From NCBI RefSeq assembly GCF_910594005.1, contig NC_057820.1, positions 811,001-875,000 of the forward strand: a stretch of DNA of 64,000 nucleotides, read 5' to 3'. Source of the DNA: Cervus elaphus. Taxonomy: Eukaryota > Chordata > Mammalia > Artiodactyla > Cervidae. Position numbers and translations under genes: made by a program. Below, piece after piece: positions 11,471 through 22,392 of the stretch. Numbering within the stretch: position 1 is the stretch's first letter; each line of letters begins with the position of its first letter. Under the pieces are notes generated by a model. The model searched no databases, had not been told where the DNA came from, and saw only the letters and a program-made list of their open reading frames with translations.

Positions 11471-13876
11471 AACTCCCAGCCCACGGGCTCTGGAGCGAGG
11501 GCCTGGGCGGAGCGGCCCCCATGAGATGGCAGCGGCAGGCACCTGGGTGGACAGGGCAGGCCTGTGGCCCTGGACCCACGTGTGGCCAGAGCGGACCCCT
11601 GTCCAGGTGCCAGGAGGCTGCGTTCCTGGTCAGGTGGGGATGGCAGAGGGCACTCCGAAGGCCCCAGGCAGGGACCAGGCTGAGCCTTCCCACCCAGAGC
11701 TGCTGGCCACCCCTGCGGTTTTCCGCTCTGGGTGCTGGATGCCAGGACCTGCCCTCTTCGCTCTTCCAGAGCCCCTGAGAGTCCCGGGAGCTCACGCCTG
11801 GGATTTGCCTCCATGTCCTGGGCGGGGACCCCTTCCAGATGGGAACTGAGGCTCAGCCAGGTTGTACAGCCATGGGGGCTGGGACTCCTGCCCCTCCGGA
11901 GGTCTGCTGTGGGGTGAAGGCCTCTGCAGGCCCCCAAAGGTGCCCCTCCTCCAGCTGGGGGTGTCCAGCCTCATCTGTGCTTGGCCCAGGGAGGTCAGCC
12001 TGGGGCCTCGGGGAGGGCTTGGCGCCCGTGAGGCTCTTCAGCCCCCTTCCTGCCGTCTTTGGGGGGAGAAGTGCCCCTTTCAACCACCCTCTGCTCCCAG
12101 GACCCCATGTGACCCAAACTGGTCTCCCCTCTTCCCACTCCTCTGCCCGCTTGTAAGGCCTGCCTGCAGGGTGTGAGCTGGGTCGCTGAAAGCCCTGGGC
12201 TTCCTCAGAAAGGGAGTCCCCTTTGAGTCACCACCAAGGCCCGAGAAACCTGCTCCTGATGAAGCTCTCTGAGCTGCTGGATCAGACTTTGCCTGAAGCA
12301 GACATCCTTGCCCACTTGGCTGTTTAAGCCGGTGTTCCCCTTGCTGCCTTGTGGGCTGGGGATCCCTGGCAGTCCCACTGCTTCTCTCTGGGCCTCCTGC
12401 TCTCCTGGGACACCAACTCCTCTGTTCGAGGCCCTGCCTTTGGTCCCAAGAGCGGGAACAGGACTGGCCTGGTTCCCCGGGGCCGGGGCCTGGCCCTGCG
12501 GTGAGGGTGAGGGCTCTCATGGCCTGAGGGGCAGGAGGGCAGATTTGGGCTGAGGATGACCGAGCCAGAGGGAGTGACACCTGAGGGTCCCCGGGGAGCC
12601 AAGATGAGCCCTCACGCTTCTGTCTCTCCTCTGCTTTGCCTTCTCCAGCCCTGGGCATCCAGAGGCCAGCCACAAGCTGCCCGACTGACCAGGGAATCTC
12701 AGCCATGCCCACTCATCCACCGCCTGCGGTCTCTGCCTCTCAGGCACCCGGAGAGGCAGAGAGGAGGCAGGATTGACTTCAGGGAGACTGCCTGTTCCCC
12801 AGGCTCATTCCTGCAGCAGCTGCAAATATGGGCGTGTGCCCGCACGGGGCCACGAGCTGGCGTGGGGTGGCCCGGCCGTCCGCACTCGAGAGCAGGAGCC
12901 CTGTCTGAGCAGAGGGTCAGGCTGGGAGGGGTCGTTTTAGTAACAGAGGTGTTTGTGTGTGGACTGTCACTGGGCCCGGGAACGCTGTGACGGCCAGTGA
13001 GCCGCGGTCTGCTCAGCGCGTCCTCCGGCTCCCAGGCTCACTCCAGTCACCGTCCGGAGGGGGCTGCAGCTGGTCCTGCTGGGGTCCAGCGTCCGGCCGT
13101 GGCCGGTGTGGGGCCGCGGGGCCCTCAGGCCAAGGGTGACGGGGGGCAACTGGGAGGGCCTGCTGGGCTGAGGCCACGGCGGGAGAAGGGCCGGCCCCTC
13201 GTCCAAGTTCAGCGTCCTCCTCTTTGGAGCACAACAGTCCTGCACCGCACGGGCCATACAGGAAGTGGGACGGACCCACCGTGTCTGAGCCTGAGCGCAG
13301 GGGCCGGAGGCGGGGCCTGGATTCCCCATCAGGGGAATCCCCAACCGGGGCGGTTCCCCATCACCTTCCGCGGCAGCCCTCGGAGGTGAGCACGTGCGGC
13401 AGCCACATGAGCGCCAGCAGGGCGGGGCGGGGCGGGGCAGGGCGGGGCGCGACGCCGGGGACCCTGGAGAGGGCTGGGAGAGCCCCGTGTCCTAGAGAAG
13501 TCCAGCGGCTTCCTTCTGTCTGGGAGAGGCTGGAGGTGTGAGTGCGCACACGTGTGCATGCATACACTTGTTCACATGCGGTGTGTGTGCGTGACTGCAC
13601 CCACCCTCCCTGTGGCCCCCAGAGGAGGGGTGCATTTTCCAGGTGGGTTTTGTGCACTTTGAGAAGGCCCTGGGCCATGAGGCTCAGGTCCTTCTGGGTC
13701 GAGCGGCCTGAGGGTCTCGCAGACAGACCAGCCTGGGAAGGAAGGCCCGGACAGTGACAAGGGGTCTGGGAGACCCTGCCCCCTGCACACCCCTCCCTGC
13801 TGGTGGCAGGGCTGCCTGAGTTCTCCGAGTGGACAGCCAGGGAGGCCCCAGGACTGCCAGAAATCAGCCAGAGGCA
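11471..13876. other. GC-rich unique sequence with a MIR relic and a G-run cluster
   Basis: A MIR-core-like piece (GGGAACTGAGGCTCAGCCAG, minus orientation) lies at about 11837-11880. At 13419-13450 there are four or more GGGGC blocks (GGCGGGGCGGGGCGGGGC), a potential G-quadruplex. No gene is supported. Open frames of up to 210 codons are low-complexity. Confidence 0.5.
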
Positions 13877-14847
13877 ATCCAGCCAGAACTGGACATGGAA
13901 CGACAGACTGGTTCCAAATAGGGAAAGGAGTACGTCAAGGCTGTATATTGTCACCCTGCTTATTTAACTTATATGCAGAGTACATCATAAGAAGCGCTGG
14001 GCTGGATGAAGCACAAGCTGGAATCAAGGTTGCTGGGAGAAATATCAATAACCTCAGATATGCAGATGACACCACCCTTATGGCAGAAAGTGAAGAAGAA
14101 CTAAAGAGCCTCTTGAAGAAAATGAAAGAGGGGAGTGAAAAAGTTGGCTTAAAGCTCAACATTCAGAAAACTAAGATTATGGCATCTGGTCCCATCACTT
14201 CATGGCAAATAGATGGGGAAACAGTGGGAACAGTGACAGACTTCATTTTGGGGGGCTCCAAAATCACTGCAGATGGTGACTGCAGCCATGGAATTAAAAA
14301 TCGCTTAATTCTTGGAAGAAAAGCTATGACCAACCTAGACAGCATATTAAAAAGCAAAGACATTATTTTGCCAACAAAGGTCCATCTGGTCAAGCCTATG
14401 GTTTTTCCAGTGGTCATATATGGATGTGAGAGTTGGACTATAAAGAAAGCTGAGCACCAAAGAATTGATGCTTTTGAACTGTGGTGTTGGAGAAGACTCT
14501 TGAGAGTCCCTTGGACTGCAAGGAGATCCAACCAGTCCATCCTAAAGGAGATCAATCCTGAATATTCATTAGAAGAACTGATGTTGAAGCTGAAACTCCA
14601 ATACTTTGGCCACCTGATGCGAAGAGCTGACTCATTGGAAAACACCCTGATGCTGGGAAAGATTGAAGGCAGGAGGAGAAGGGGCCGACAGAGGATGAGA
14701 TGGTTGGATGGCATCACCAATTTGATGGACGTGAGTTTCAGTAAACTCTGGTAGTTGGTGATGGACAGCGAAGCCTGGCGTGCTGCAGTCCATGGGGTTG
14801 CGGAGAGTTGGACACGACTGAGGGACTGAACTCACTGATCCAGCCAG
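13877..14847 (+). mobile_element. BovB LINE 3' fragment with perfect target-site duplication
   Basis: The element body runs 13887-14837 and is bounded by the direct repeat ATCCAGCCAG at 13877-13886 and 14838-14847. It starts inside the RT domain and runs to the BovB 3' end (TGGACACGACTGAGGGACTG). It stands alone in GC-rich unique DNA, and the perfect duplication indicates a comparatively recent insertion. Confidence 0.95.
13888..14754 (+). pseudogene. BovB reverse transcriptase C-terminal half, longest open remnant
   Basis: This is one uninterrupted frame of 288 codons, open from the insertion edge. It covers TGHGTTDWFQIGKGVRQGC, the RT palm with an intact YADD box (NNLRYADDTTLM, about 14044-14080), the thumb and connection region and the basic GRRRRGRQRMRWLDGI block. 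The first palm aspartate motif (FIDYAKAFD) and the endonuclease are absent because of 5' truncation. The frame stops at KLW-stop (14752-14754), where family members usually continue for roughly 23 further residues. It is a non-autonomous relic with no promoter. By frame integrity it is the best preserved BovB coding piece in the window. Confidence 0.92.
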
Positions 14848-17317
14848 CAGGCCTGGGGCCTGGGGGCCCTGACCTGTGGGGCTCAGTTTACTGGTGTTCC
14901 CATGGTCGCCCAGACCCAGAGTGAGGGGCTTCCACCCTGGCCCAGCAGCCGGCCTCCCCAACGACCGAGTACCACAGGCAACTCGTGCCCTGGGCCCAGA
15001 CCCGAGGGGAGACGGGCCTTCAGTTCCGGGGGCCCCTCTGGAGCCCCCAGCCCTTCCCCCCTCCAGCTTCGGTGAGGTCACCCCCAGGGCTCTCAGGCCC
15101 CGTCCCCAGCCCAGGGCGCGGTCGGCAGGAGGAGGGGAGTGGGCGACCAGGGTGCTGTGTGCTGTGGGCAAACCCGCATGGGCCCCATGCCCTTGTTGGG
15201 GGCTTTCCAGCCAGTCTTCTGGTCCTAGCTGCGGGCGGCCCCAGGCTCTGGGTGGAAGCTGGGTGGTGGTCAGGGAAGGGACGCTCCCTGCAGGCGGGAA
15301 GAGCCAGGCGGGAAGAGCTCCGGGAGCACCAGCCTCACCATGTTTTCCCAGCTCAGGATTAATTTCTGCTCCTGGGTTCCAACAAGGCCACCTGGGAGTC
15401 GGCAACCGTGCGGAGCTGGGGGAGCAGCTGCCAGATGCCCAGGTGTGACTCGAACACAAGTGGCCCCAGGTCGCCTCCATGGCCCGGGGGGGCCGCAGGC
15501 AGACAGGCAGTGCTGGATGGGGGGCCAGCCCAGCCCCTTTCTGGGGGTCCCGCCTCCTCGGGGATCCTCCTCCAGGGCCCTGTCTTCTGGTCCACTTCCC
15601 GTGGCTGGCGGAGGTTCAGCCTGTGGACTGGGGGTCCTGCCTGCTCACAAGGAGGAGAGGCCGGGCTGGCTAAGACCAGGACCCTGAGAAGGAACCAGGA
15701 GAGATGGAGCCCCCAGGTTTGGGTGCCTGAGGCTGAGGCAGGGGCGAGGGGCGCGTGTCAGAGCTGAGCTGGCGGCAGACAAATGTCATTTTGAAGAGCA
15801 TGAAATTTATACGGAGCCCTCACCCTCCTCCTGATCACTTGGGATGCCTCCTGGCTTCAAGGTCACTCTGTGTGAAGAGGGACTCTCAGGAGGAGGTCAG
15901 GGCCACCTGGGCAGTGGTCCCAGACACCAGGATCTCAGGGAGGCCACCCGTGGGGCAGGGGGAGCCTCGGGGCGCCCGAGCCTGTTTCCATGCATCCTGT
16001 GGGGGTAGAGTGATGTGGGATTCACCTACCAGTGCAGCCTGGATGCCCAGCCTGGGGCCACCCTGCCACTTCCAAGCAGAGCTGCTCGCCCAGGGCCCCC
16101 TCCGCCCCCACCCCACCCCTGCCGGTCGTCGGAGCCGTGCAGGCGCTCCATCACCAGCTGCGTCCCGAGCGACCGTGAGTGCCGGCCCCGGGGCCGCTGG
16201 CTGCATCAAACCTTCCTGTGCCGAGCCCCCACGGAACGACCCGGCGAAAGCAGCGGGCTGTCTGCACCGAGTGGCCGCTCCTCTGGGGGCTCGAGGCCAC
16301 CCAGCGGGACAGCTGGGTGACGTCAAGCATCCTGGGGGCCAGCGGCCCTGTCGGTGTGGGCTGCTGGTGGGACCTCTGGGCCCCAGGCCCTGCCCCCCCT
16401 GCCCACGCCCCACAGCGGGCACGGGACTCCTGGGTCCCCGCCCCACCTACCCACGCCCGCCCTATAGCGACACAGGAGTCTGGAGTCAAGTGGAGGATGC
16501 CAACCAGCTTCATGTTGTTTTGCTTTTTGTAGCTTAGAGGACGTACTGGGATGCGGTCAAGCCTGGTCTGAAGACATCGGCAGGCCAGCGAGGGGGAGGA
16601 AGGCAGGGCCGCACTGGCAGCCCCCTCCTGGCCTCTGAGATGCCACCTTTGCGCTGGGAGCTGAGAGGCCAGGAGGACACCCGGGTGTGACTGAAGGATG
16701 AGGAGCAAGGGCTCGGGCCTCTGGGGACTGGACCGTCAGCCCAGAGACTGCGGGGATGACTCCGCCGCACTTCCTCACACGCCCTGGATCCAGCCCGGAC
16801 CCCAGCCTCTGTGCCAGCAGGAGCGGGCTCTCTTCCCCAGGACCGGTCCCTGGAACCAAGGAGGGATGAGGCCTGTGGGTGGATGGAGGGACAGAAAGAG
16901 CGGGGACAGGGCGGACAGACGACAGTCACTTGCACGGATGGCCAGTGTGCAGATGTGTGTTTGCTCCGAGCCTCTGACTGTGGCTGTGCGCCCACACCCG
17001 ACCATGCTGACCACTCTGAACTGGAGACCGCCGCCTTGGGGTCCTCTGCTCCCCGCCATCCCACCCGCTTCCTCTCTTGCACTCTCAGCCGCTGGCTCCC
17101 GGGACACCGTGCTCCGCCCGCGCCTGTCCTTAAGCTGCCAGCACTCCTGCGTCCTCCCCAACCTCCGCCTCCTTCACCCACCAAGAGGCCGGGGTGCCCT
17201 GAAGGAGGATGCCCTCGCCTTAACCGCCTCCACCTGCATCCCTGCTCCCACCTGGATCCAGGTGACCTGCACTCCTGGGAAGGCTGGGCCCAGCTCTCAC
17301 AGCGATGTCAGTTGACT
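14848..17317. other. GC-rich unique sequence, no gene supported
   Basis: No recognisable repeat or exon. A small AT-richer patch with AAATGTCATTTTGAAGAGC lies at about 15780. Open frames of up to 282 codons on both strands are Pro, Gly, Ser and Arg mixtures without domains. The 260-codon frame from 15755 has no recognisable family. Confidence 0.55.
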
Positions 17318-17480
17318 GATGGGAAAAATAGATGCTTGGAGGGGTTGACGGATGGCTGGATGGCCGGTGGATGGATGTAGGGAGATGTGGAGACGGACGG
17401 GGCTTGACGGGCAGATGGGCCCAGAAGAAAGTGGACTAATGGATGGACGGACCATCTGTGCTTGACCTGACTGGTGGAGG
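17318..17480. repeat. Degenerate GGAT-type simple repeat
   Basis: Scattered GGATGG, GACGGATGG and GGATGGATG motifs indicate a decayed tetranucleotide array, much older than the TGGA array near 61.1 kb. Confidence 0.5.
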
Positions 17481-17689
17481 AGGATGAACAGATGGGCGCG
17501 CAAGGACATGGAGGGCGAGGGAGCGAGGAAGACAAACGGGTGGGCAGGCGGACGGAAGAAAGGGTGACCCATGTCTGGGAGGAGCTGGGGATGTCCCTGT
17601 CTCCCCAGCGCCTTGATTTGGGCCCGAGACCATGTCGAGGCCTCCTGCACCCCTGCCTAGCCGCCGCATGGCCTGCCGACCTCCCGGTT
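17481..17689. other. GC-rich unique sequence
   Basis: A short purine-rich stretch (GAGGGCGAGGGAGCGAGGAA) leads into the CpG island. Nothing else is recognised. Confidence 0.5.
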
Positions 17690-18260
17690 GGGGTGCACGT
17701 AGGAGGAGAGCGCTTGATGGTGCGTACTGTGAGCACGCCACGGTGGGGCGTGCCGAGGGGCGGGGCCGGCCGCGGGGCGGGGCCCCCCGCCCCCCCCGCC
17801 CCCCCCGACGCGGCGGAGGGCCTGCTGCCCTTTGTGGGGGTCAGTGCACCCCCTAGAGATCCCCTCTTTCCCCCGGCCCTCGGCTTCTACCCCTCGGCCG
17901 GCTGCCCCGCGGCCAGGGGTCCCGCGGGGCCCGCGCGTCACCCGGGAGGCTGGGCATGGCACAGCCCGTCAAGGGTGACTGCCTGGCAGCCGGCAATGAC
18001 GTGACGTCCCCGCGGCTCCGGGGCTGCGATGCTTCGGCCCCATAGCGGTGGACGCTACCGGAGGCGCCGCTGACATTTCTGCCTCGCGGGCGGTAATTGA
18101 GGTCCCGGCCCTGGACCGCGGGCCGCCCCCCGCCGCCGCCGCGGCACGGGTCCCAGCCGCCACGTCCGCCCCCGCCTAAGGCTGAGGCGAGACTGAGGCG
18201 CCCCCGGGAGACTTGGCCTCCGGCCGGGGACGCGCATCCTCTCAGGGCAGCTCTAAGCCT
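17690..18260. promoter_or_regulatory. CpG island, candidate TATA-less promoter or enhancer
   Basis: CpG is dense throughout, with GC boxes (GGGGCGGGGCC near 17760), a C-run and G-run hairpin-prone block (17770-17815), overlapping CRE-like half sites TGACGTGACGTC at 17997-18008, and GGCGGTAATTGA at 18089-18100. No convincing exon or start codon follows on either strand. It could be an unannotated transcript start, an alternative first exon, or an orphan CpG island acting as an enhancer. Confidence 0.45.
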
Positions 18261-18694
18261 GGCCGTCCCACCTGACAGCCCCGCTCGCCCCAGCCCCCCC
18301 AGCGCCGGCAGGCACCCGACCCTGCTGTCCTGGAGGGTGAGATGGGCTCCCGGGGCTGCCCCCACCTGCCGCCCGCCGCGGGCACCCCGGGCCCTCCCCT
18401 CCCTGCCCACCCACAGCCCCTGGCCTCCTCTGAAGGAGGGTCTCCACTCCTTGCCACTTCACCGGCCGGCTACCCTGTCCTAGGAGGTCCTGGCTCAGGC
18501 CTGGCCCCCAAGACCTCCTCTGCCCCCCCAGGACCTCCTATCCCCTGACCTCTGACCCCAGGACCCACCCAGCTGCTTGTGCACCTCCTGTGGCAGGGAC
18601 CCTCTCCCCCTGGTTTCTGTCTTCTTGCTGCCTGCCGCCTCCTCACGGGCTCAGTCCCAGGCCCTTGGCTCCTCGCTCTGCCCCCTTCAGCACG
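18261..18694. other. GC-rich unique sequence
   Basis: CpG content falls and no repeat or exon is recognised. CAGGACCTCC-like repeats at about 18484-18545 form a small imperfect tandem block. Confidence 0.5.
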
Positions 18695-18955
18695 AGAGTG
18701 CATATGGTGTGTGTGCACGGGGTGAGTGTGTGTCACGTGTGTGTCACGGGTGTGCACCTGTGTGCTCATGTGTGCTGTTCCCACATGCACCGATGTACCT
18801 GCCCGTATGCCTGTGTGTGCACATGTGCCGGCGTGCCTTGAGCACGTGTGTTCTCGTGTCTGTGTCAGCGTGTGAGCGTGTGCCCATGTGCCACGTGTGT
18901 GTCCTCGTGTACACGTGTGCACGTATCTTGTGACGTGTGTGTACAGTGTGTGCCC
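18695..18955. repeat. Degenerate TG/GTG-rich array with CACGTG boxes
   Basis: Repeated GTGTGTG, CACGTGTG and TGTGCACATG words show a decayed dinucleotide array. CACGTG E-boxes recur by chance of the repeat. Alternating purine-pyrimidine makes Z-DNA possible. Confidence 0.75.
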
Positions 18956-19275
18956 CCACTCCTGCCTCTGCTCCTCCACAGTTGTCACCCCTGTCAGGAG
19001 AAGGGCAGTCGCAGGCTGACTCTTGCTTCCCCCGCCCACCTCTTCCGGAGCCTCCTCCCTTCTCCCACTGCCTGCCTCCAACCCCCCAGCTCCTCCCCAT
19101 GTCTGCATACCCCTGCCCCGGGTTTGGGGGACCCCACCCCAGGCCCCACAGTCCCGGCCAAGTCCCCTCACCAGCCTTTCTCCAGCGCCTCTGACACCGT
19201 CTTCCCTGGGGCATCTAACCCCACCCAACTCCCTACGACTACATCCCTGGGGGCCGCTAGGCCTCCTGTGCCCGC
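18956..19275. other. C-rich unique sequence
   Basis: A pyrimidine-rich, proline-coding-like composition with no exon or repeat recognised. Confidence 0.5.
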
Positions 19276-19503
19276 CACTGTGAAATGGGGGGCCCCCTCC
19301 CACTGTGAAGCAGGGGGAGCCCCGTCCCACTGTGAAATGGGGGTCCCTCCCACTGTGAAATGGGGGAGCCCCCCTCACTGTGAAATGGGGGCCCCTCCCA
19401 CTGTGAAACGGGGGGCCCCCTCCCACTGTGAAACGGGGGCCCCCTCCCACTGTGAAGCAGGGGGAGCCCCCTCCCACTGTGAAACGGAGGGAGCCCCCTC
19501 CCA
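19276..19503. repeat. Minisatellite, about 22-26 bp unit, roughly nine copies
   Basis: Units of CCCACTGTGAAATGGGGG followed by a variable C/A tail repeat tandemly with small length changes. The core CTGTGAAATGGGG resembles the MIR SINE core (CTGTAAAATGGGG), suggesting that the array grew from a MIR relic. The resemblance is seen; the origin is inference. Confidence 0.85.
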
Positions 19504-19614
19504 GCCAGGCTTGGCGCTCAGGCCCAGTGAGCTGCACGCCGTTGCAGAGCCGTCCCTGCCCCTAGGGAGCCGCGGGGCTGGGGGCCGGCAGGCGGGCCGG
19601 GGCGCTGCGGTGCG
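19504..19614. other. GC-rich unique sequence
   Basis: CpG-containing spacer between the minisatellite and the next island. Nothing recognised. Confidence 0.5.
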
Positions 19615-19865
19615 CAGCGAAGGCTATTTAAATGCTCCATTGGAGAGGGATTAAAGTTTACGCAAGGTCACCGAGGATGTGATAATTATAATCACAGGTT
19701 TTGGCTCCACAATGACAGCCATTTGTTATTTCCGCTCGGGCGGCTCCCGCGGCCCCGAGCTGGTGACAGGCATGGACTGATTTAGTGGCCCGAGCGCGCC
19801 CCGCCCCTCCCACCGCGGTCCGGCCGCCCCCGCCGCGGGCACCGGGCTCCACCCCCCGGGGCCGG
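19615..19865. promoter_or_regulatory. Candidate conserved element with 19-bp palindrome, CpG-rich right flank
   Basis: It carries GGCTATTTAAATGCTCC, CAAGGTCACC (a nuclear-receptor half site), the near-palindrome TGTGATAATTATAATCACA (19678-19696) and two TGACAG words (about 19712 and 19766, TALE-homeodomain-like). A CpG-rich stretch with GGGGCCGGGC follows. It is non-repetitive and I see no exon. Function is inferred from motif content and the abrupt composition change. Confidence 0.42.
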
Positions 19866-20614
19866 GCTTATTATGGGATGGGCGGGGGAGTGGACAGTGG
19901 CCACCGAGAGACGTTGGCAGAGGTGCAGGGGGTGAGGGCAGCCTGGGGCCAGGGACCGGGGCCCCCAGGGAGGAGGGCCTGTGAACGCGCAAGCCCGCCC
20001 GGCCGGGTCCTCAGTCTCTCCATCCGTGGAGTGGGGGTGTGCCGTGCCTGGGGCGCCTGGCTCTGGGGTTGGACCAGTTACAGCCTCTGTCTTTACCCAC
20101 TGCGTTACTAAGTCAGCAGTGACCCTGGGGCTGAACGGAGGGCCTGTCCTCTCCACACCGTCTCCAGCTGATGCCTGGCGCCTGGGCTCAGCTTCTCCCC
20201 CAGGAAGAGCCCTCCCCCCAGACGTGTGGCAGTCTCGCCTGCCACAGCTCCCGCAGGGTTGCCTCGGACCGTCTCCCAACCCTGGGGCCACAGGGTCTCC
20301 ATCCGGCAGAGGCTGGAACAGCCCCCGCCTGCCTGCCTGGGCTGTTACCCTGGACCACTCCTGCTGAGGTGGTCTCAGGTAGCACCAGGCTGGCCGGGGT
20401 GAGCTCGGGGTGAGATCCGCCCAGAGGGGCCCTGGAGGAGCGGTTCACTTGCTGGCCAGGGATCCTTCTGCTTCCTCCTCTGTCCTGAGAGGACAGAGTC
20501 TGGGAGAACTGCCTGCCCGTGGGGCAGGCCCTCCTTGCACCCCGGGCCTGGAGCCCTGGGGCTTTGCTAGGGCGGAAAGCAGGGAGACCCCTGCACCCTA
20601 CCCACCTTCCGCCT
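19866..20614. other. GC-rich unique sequence with a MIR-like relic
   Basis: CCTCAGTCTCTCCATCCGTG at about 20010 resembles the MIR core in plus orientation. No gene is recognised. Overlapping open frames of up to 212 codons are low-complexity. Confidence 0.5.
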
Positions 20615-20795
20615 GTTGCTGCCGTGCGATTGATGCAGATTTTTTTGTTTGTTTTCGTGATCAGAGGTGAGAGCGCTTTAATATATATTAAATGGTGATA
20701 AATAGGGGGTCCGGGCGGCCAGCCTGACGAGGCATTTGTCTTGGAAGGAGTGGAGATTGATAGCTCACAGGCAGTGGAAAAATCTAGCCAGAGCC
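20615..20795. promoter_or_regulatory. Candidate conserved element with perfect 16-bp palindrome
   Basis: It contains GCGATTGATGCAG, a forkhead-like TTTGTTTGTTTTC, the perfect palindrome TTTAATATATATTAAA (20677-20692), GGTGATAAATAGG and GATTGATAGCTC. It is AT-rich against a GC-rich background and not a known repeat. Confidence 0.42.
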
Positions 20796-22104
20796 TGCCT
20801 GGGGAGGCTGTGTCCCGGGAGCCCACTCCCCGGGGGCCTTGGGGGACCCCTGCTCCCCCTCAGACCAGGTGGCCAGAGAGCCCTCCACCTGGCCCTGGTC
20901 TGAGCAGGCCAGGTGTCCGCTCTTCATCCAAGATGGCCACTGGGGCCCCAGGGCCAGCTGAGGGCCCCCCCACGTCTGAAGTCAAGACCCCCTGCAGCCT
21001 CCCTGCCACGCCTGCATGGTCCTTCCTGCCTGTCCCACTGTCAGCAGAGGGACACCTGCCATCCCTCCGGAGAACCTGTGTCCCCGGGGCCTGGGGCTGT
21101 TTACCTCCAGGGCCTCAGTGGCCCTGGCTGACCCCTCTGGCTCCAGGCCGGACATGGGGCCTGGCCCCACCAGGCTGCCCGACGTGTCCATCGGCTGAAG
21201 GCATGCGCAATCTCCACCGATCCCCTGCCAGGGCTGTGCCCCGCCCCTGACTTGGCCCAGTCAGAGCCCACCTTCAGGGCAGGAAAAGGACTTTGGGGCT
21301 CTAGAAGCTGGCCAGGAGCCCCCTTACTTTCGCCCTACCTGGACTCTAACTTTCCTGACCTCTCTGACCCTTGCCCCCTGTGGCCCCTGCCCTTCCTGAC
21401 CTCTGTCCTCTGGCCCCTGACCCCTGCCCTACCTAAGCTCTGTCCTCCCTGGCTCCTGCCTTCTGCCCTCCTGACCCCTGACCTCTCTGACTTTTGCCTT
21501 CCCTGGACTCTGACCTCCCTGACCCTTGCCCTTTGGGGCCCTTGCCTGCCCTGACCTCTGACCTTCCTTACCCCTGTCCTCCTGTGTGGTAGCCGTGCAT
21601 AGGAGTGGCCGGAAGGGGCCCAGAGAGGCCTCCACCCTGCCTTGGTCTACACTGGCCAGGCATCGGCTCCTCACCCGAGATGTGACGCCAGCCTGCCGGG
21701 ACGAGGCTCAGGGGCTTCTGGCTGCTCTGCTCCTGGGGGGCCCCTGCTCGGCTGCTGCACTGTCCTCCAGAAGTGGGAACCCTGCCCTTGAGTGGCCCTC
21801 CCAGTGTGGAGACAGCCTCCCAGCCCCTATTTATGCATCGGGGTCCGGCAGGGCCTGGTGGGGAGCAGGGGAGAGTCTGGCTGAAGCCCAGGGTCTGACC
21901 TCTGTGGGGAGCTAGGGAGGACATTGCTGGGAGGGGGACCCACGGTTCACGTTCCCAGGAAAGCCCTCTTTCCTTCCACTTCCTCAGCCTGGGCCCCAGC
22001 GTGCCGGGCAGACCCCCAGGTTCGGCCGCTGCTGGAGGACCCGGCTGGCATCGACCTGGCGTGGCCTCAGCAGCTGGGACCCACCCTCCACCCTCCACCC
22101 TCTT
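20796..22104. other. GC-rich unique sequence with a degenerate pyrimidine repeat
   Basis: At about 21340-21590 the words CTGACC, CTCTGAC and CCCTGCC recur irregularly, an old imperfect minisatellite. CCTATTTATGCATCGG at about 21825 is an isolated AT-rich patch. No gene is supported. Confidence 0.5.
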
Positions 22105-22392
22105 CCTCCTGGTAGGAAATATGAAAATGCCGTGCCCGCCGTGATCAACATGATGAACCTTCTCTGTCGCCTCCCAAGAAAAATCCCCTTCTGGGGAGGC
22201 GATGGATGTGCGCCAGGCACCCTGCGGCGTGGCGCTTGCCACCCCCCCTGCAACCCGTCCCGGAGAAATTGATGGGCACCCGGGAGGTGACGAGGCCCCC
22301 TCTTCACTCAGTTAATCAAACGATGTGGTTTTATTTAAAGTGCCTGCAGCTCTTTCAAAGACTTCATGGCAGCGGGCAACTGTCCTCTTGAG
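22105..22392. promoter_or_regulatory. Candidate conserved element, two AT-rich blocks
   Basis: The first block (22110-22200) has GGAAATATGAAAATGCCG and GTGATCAACATGATGAACC. The second (22305-22375) has CAGTTAATCAAACG, a RUNX-like TGTGGTTTTA, TTATTTAAAG and a TCF/LEF-like CTTTCAAAG. They are separated by GC-rich sequence. Non-repetitive, with no coding frame recognised. Confidence 0.4.

Noticed and set aside
13888..14754. Functional reverse-transcriptase gene
   Set aside because: BovB transposon remnant lacking the N-terminal palm aspartate and endonuclease, with no promoter.
16534..17184. 216-codon minus-strand frame
   Set aside because: Gly, Arg and Ser low-complexity; no family and no conserved motif.
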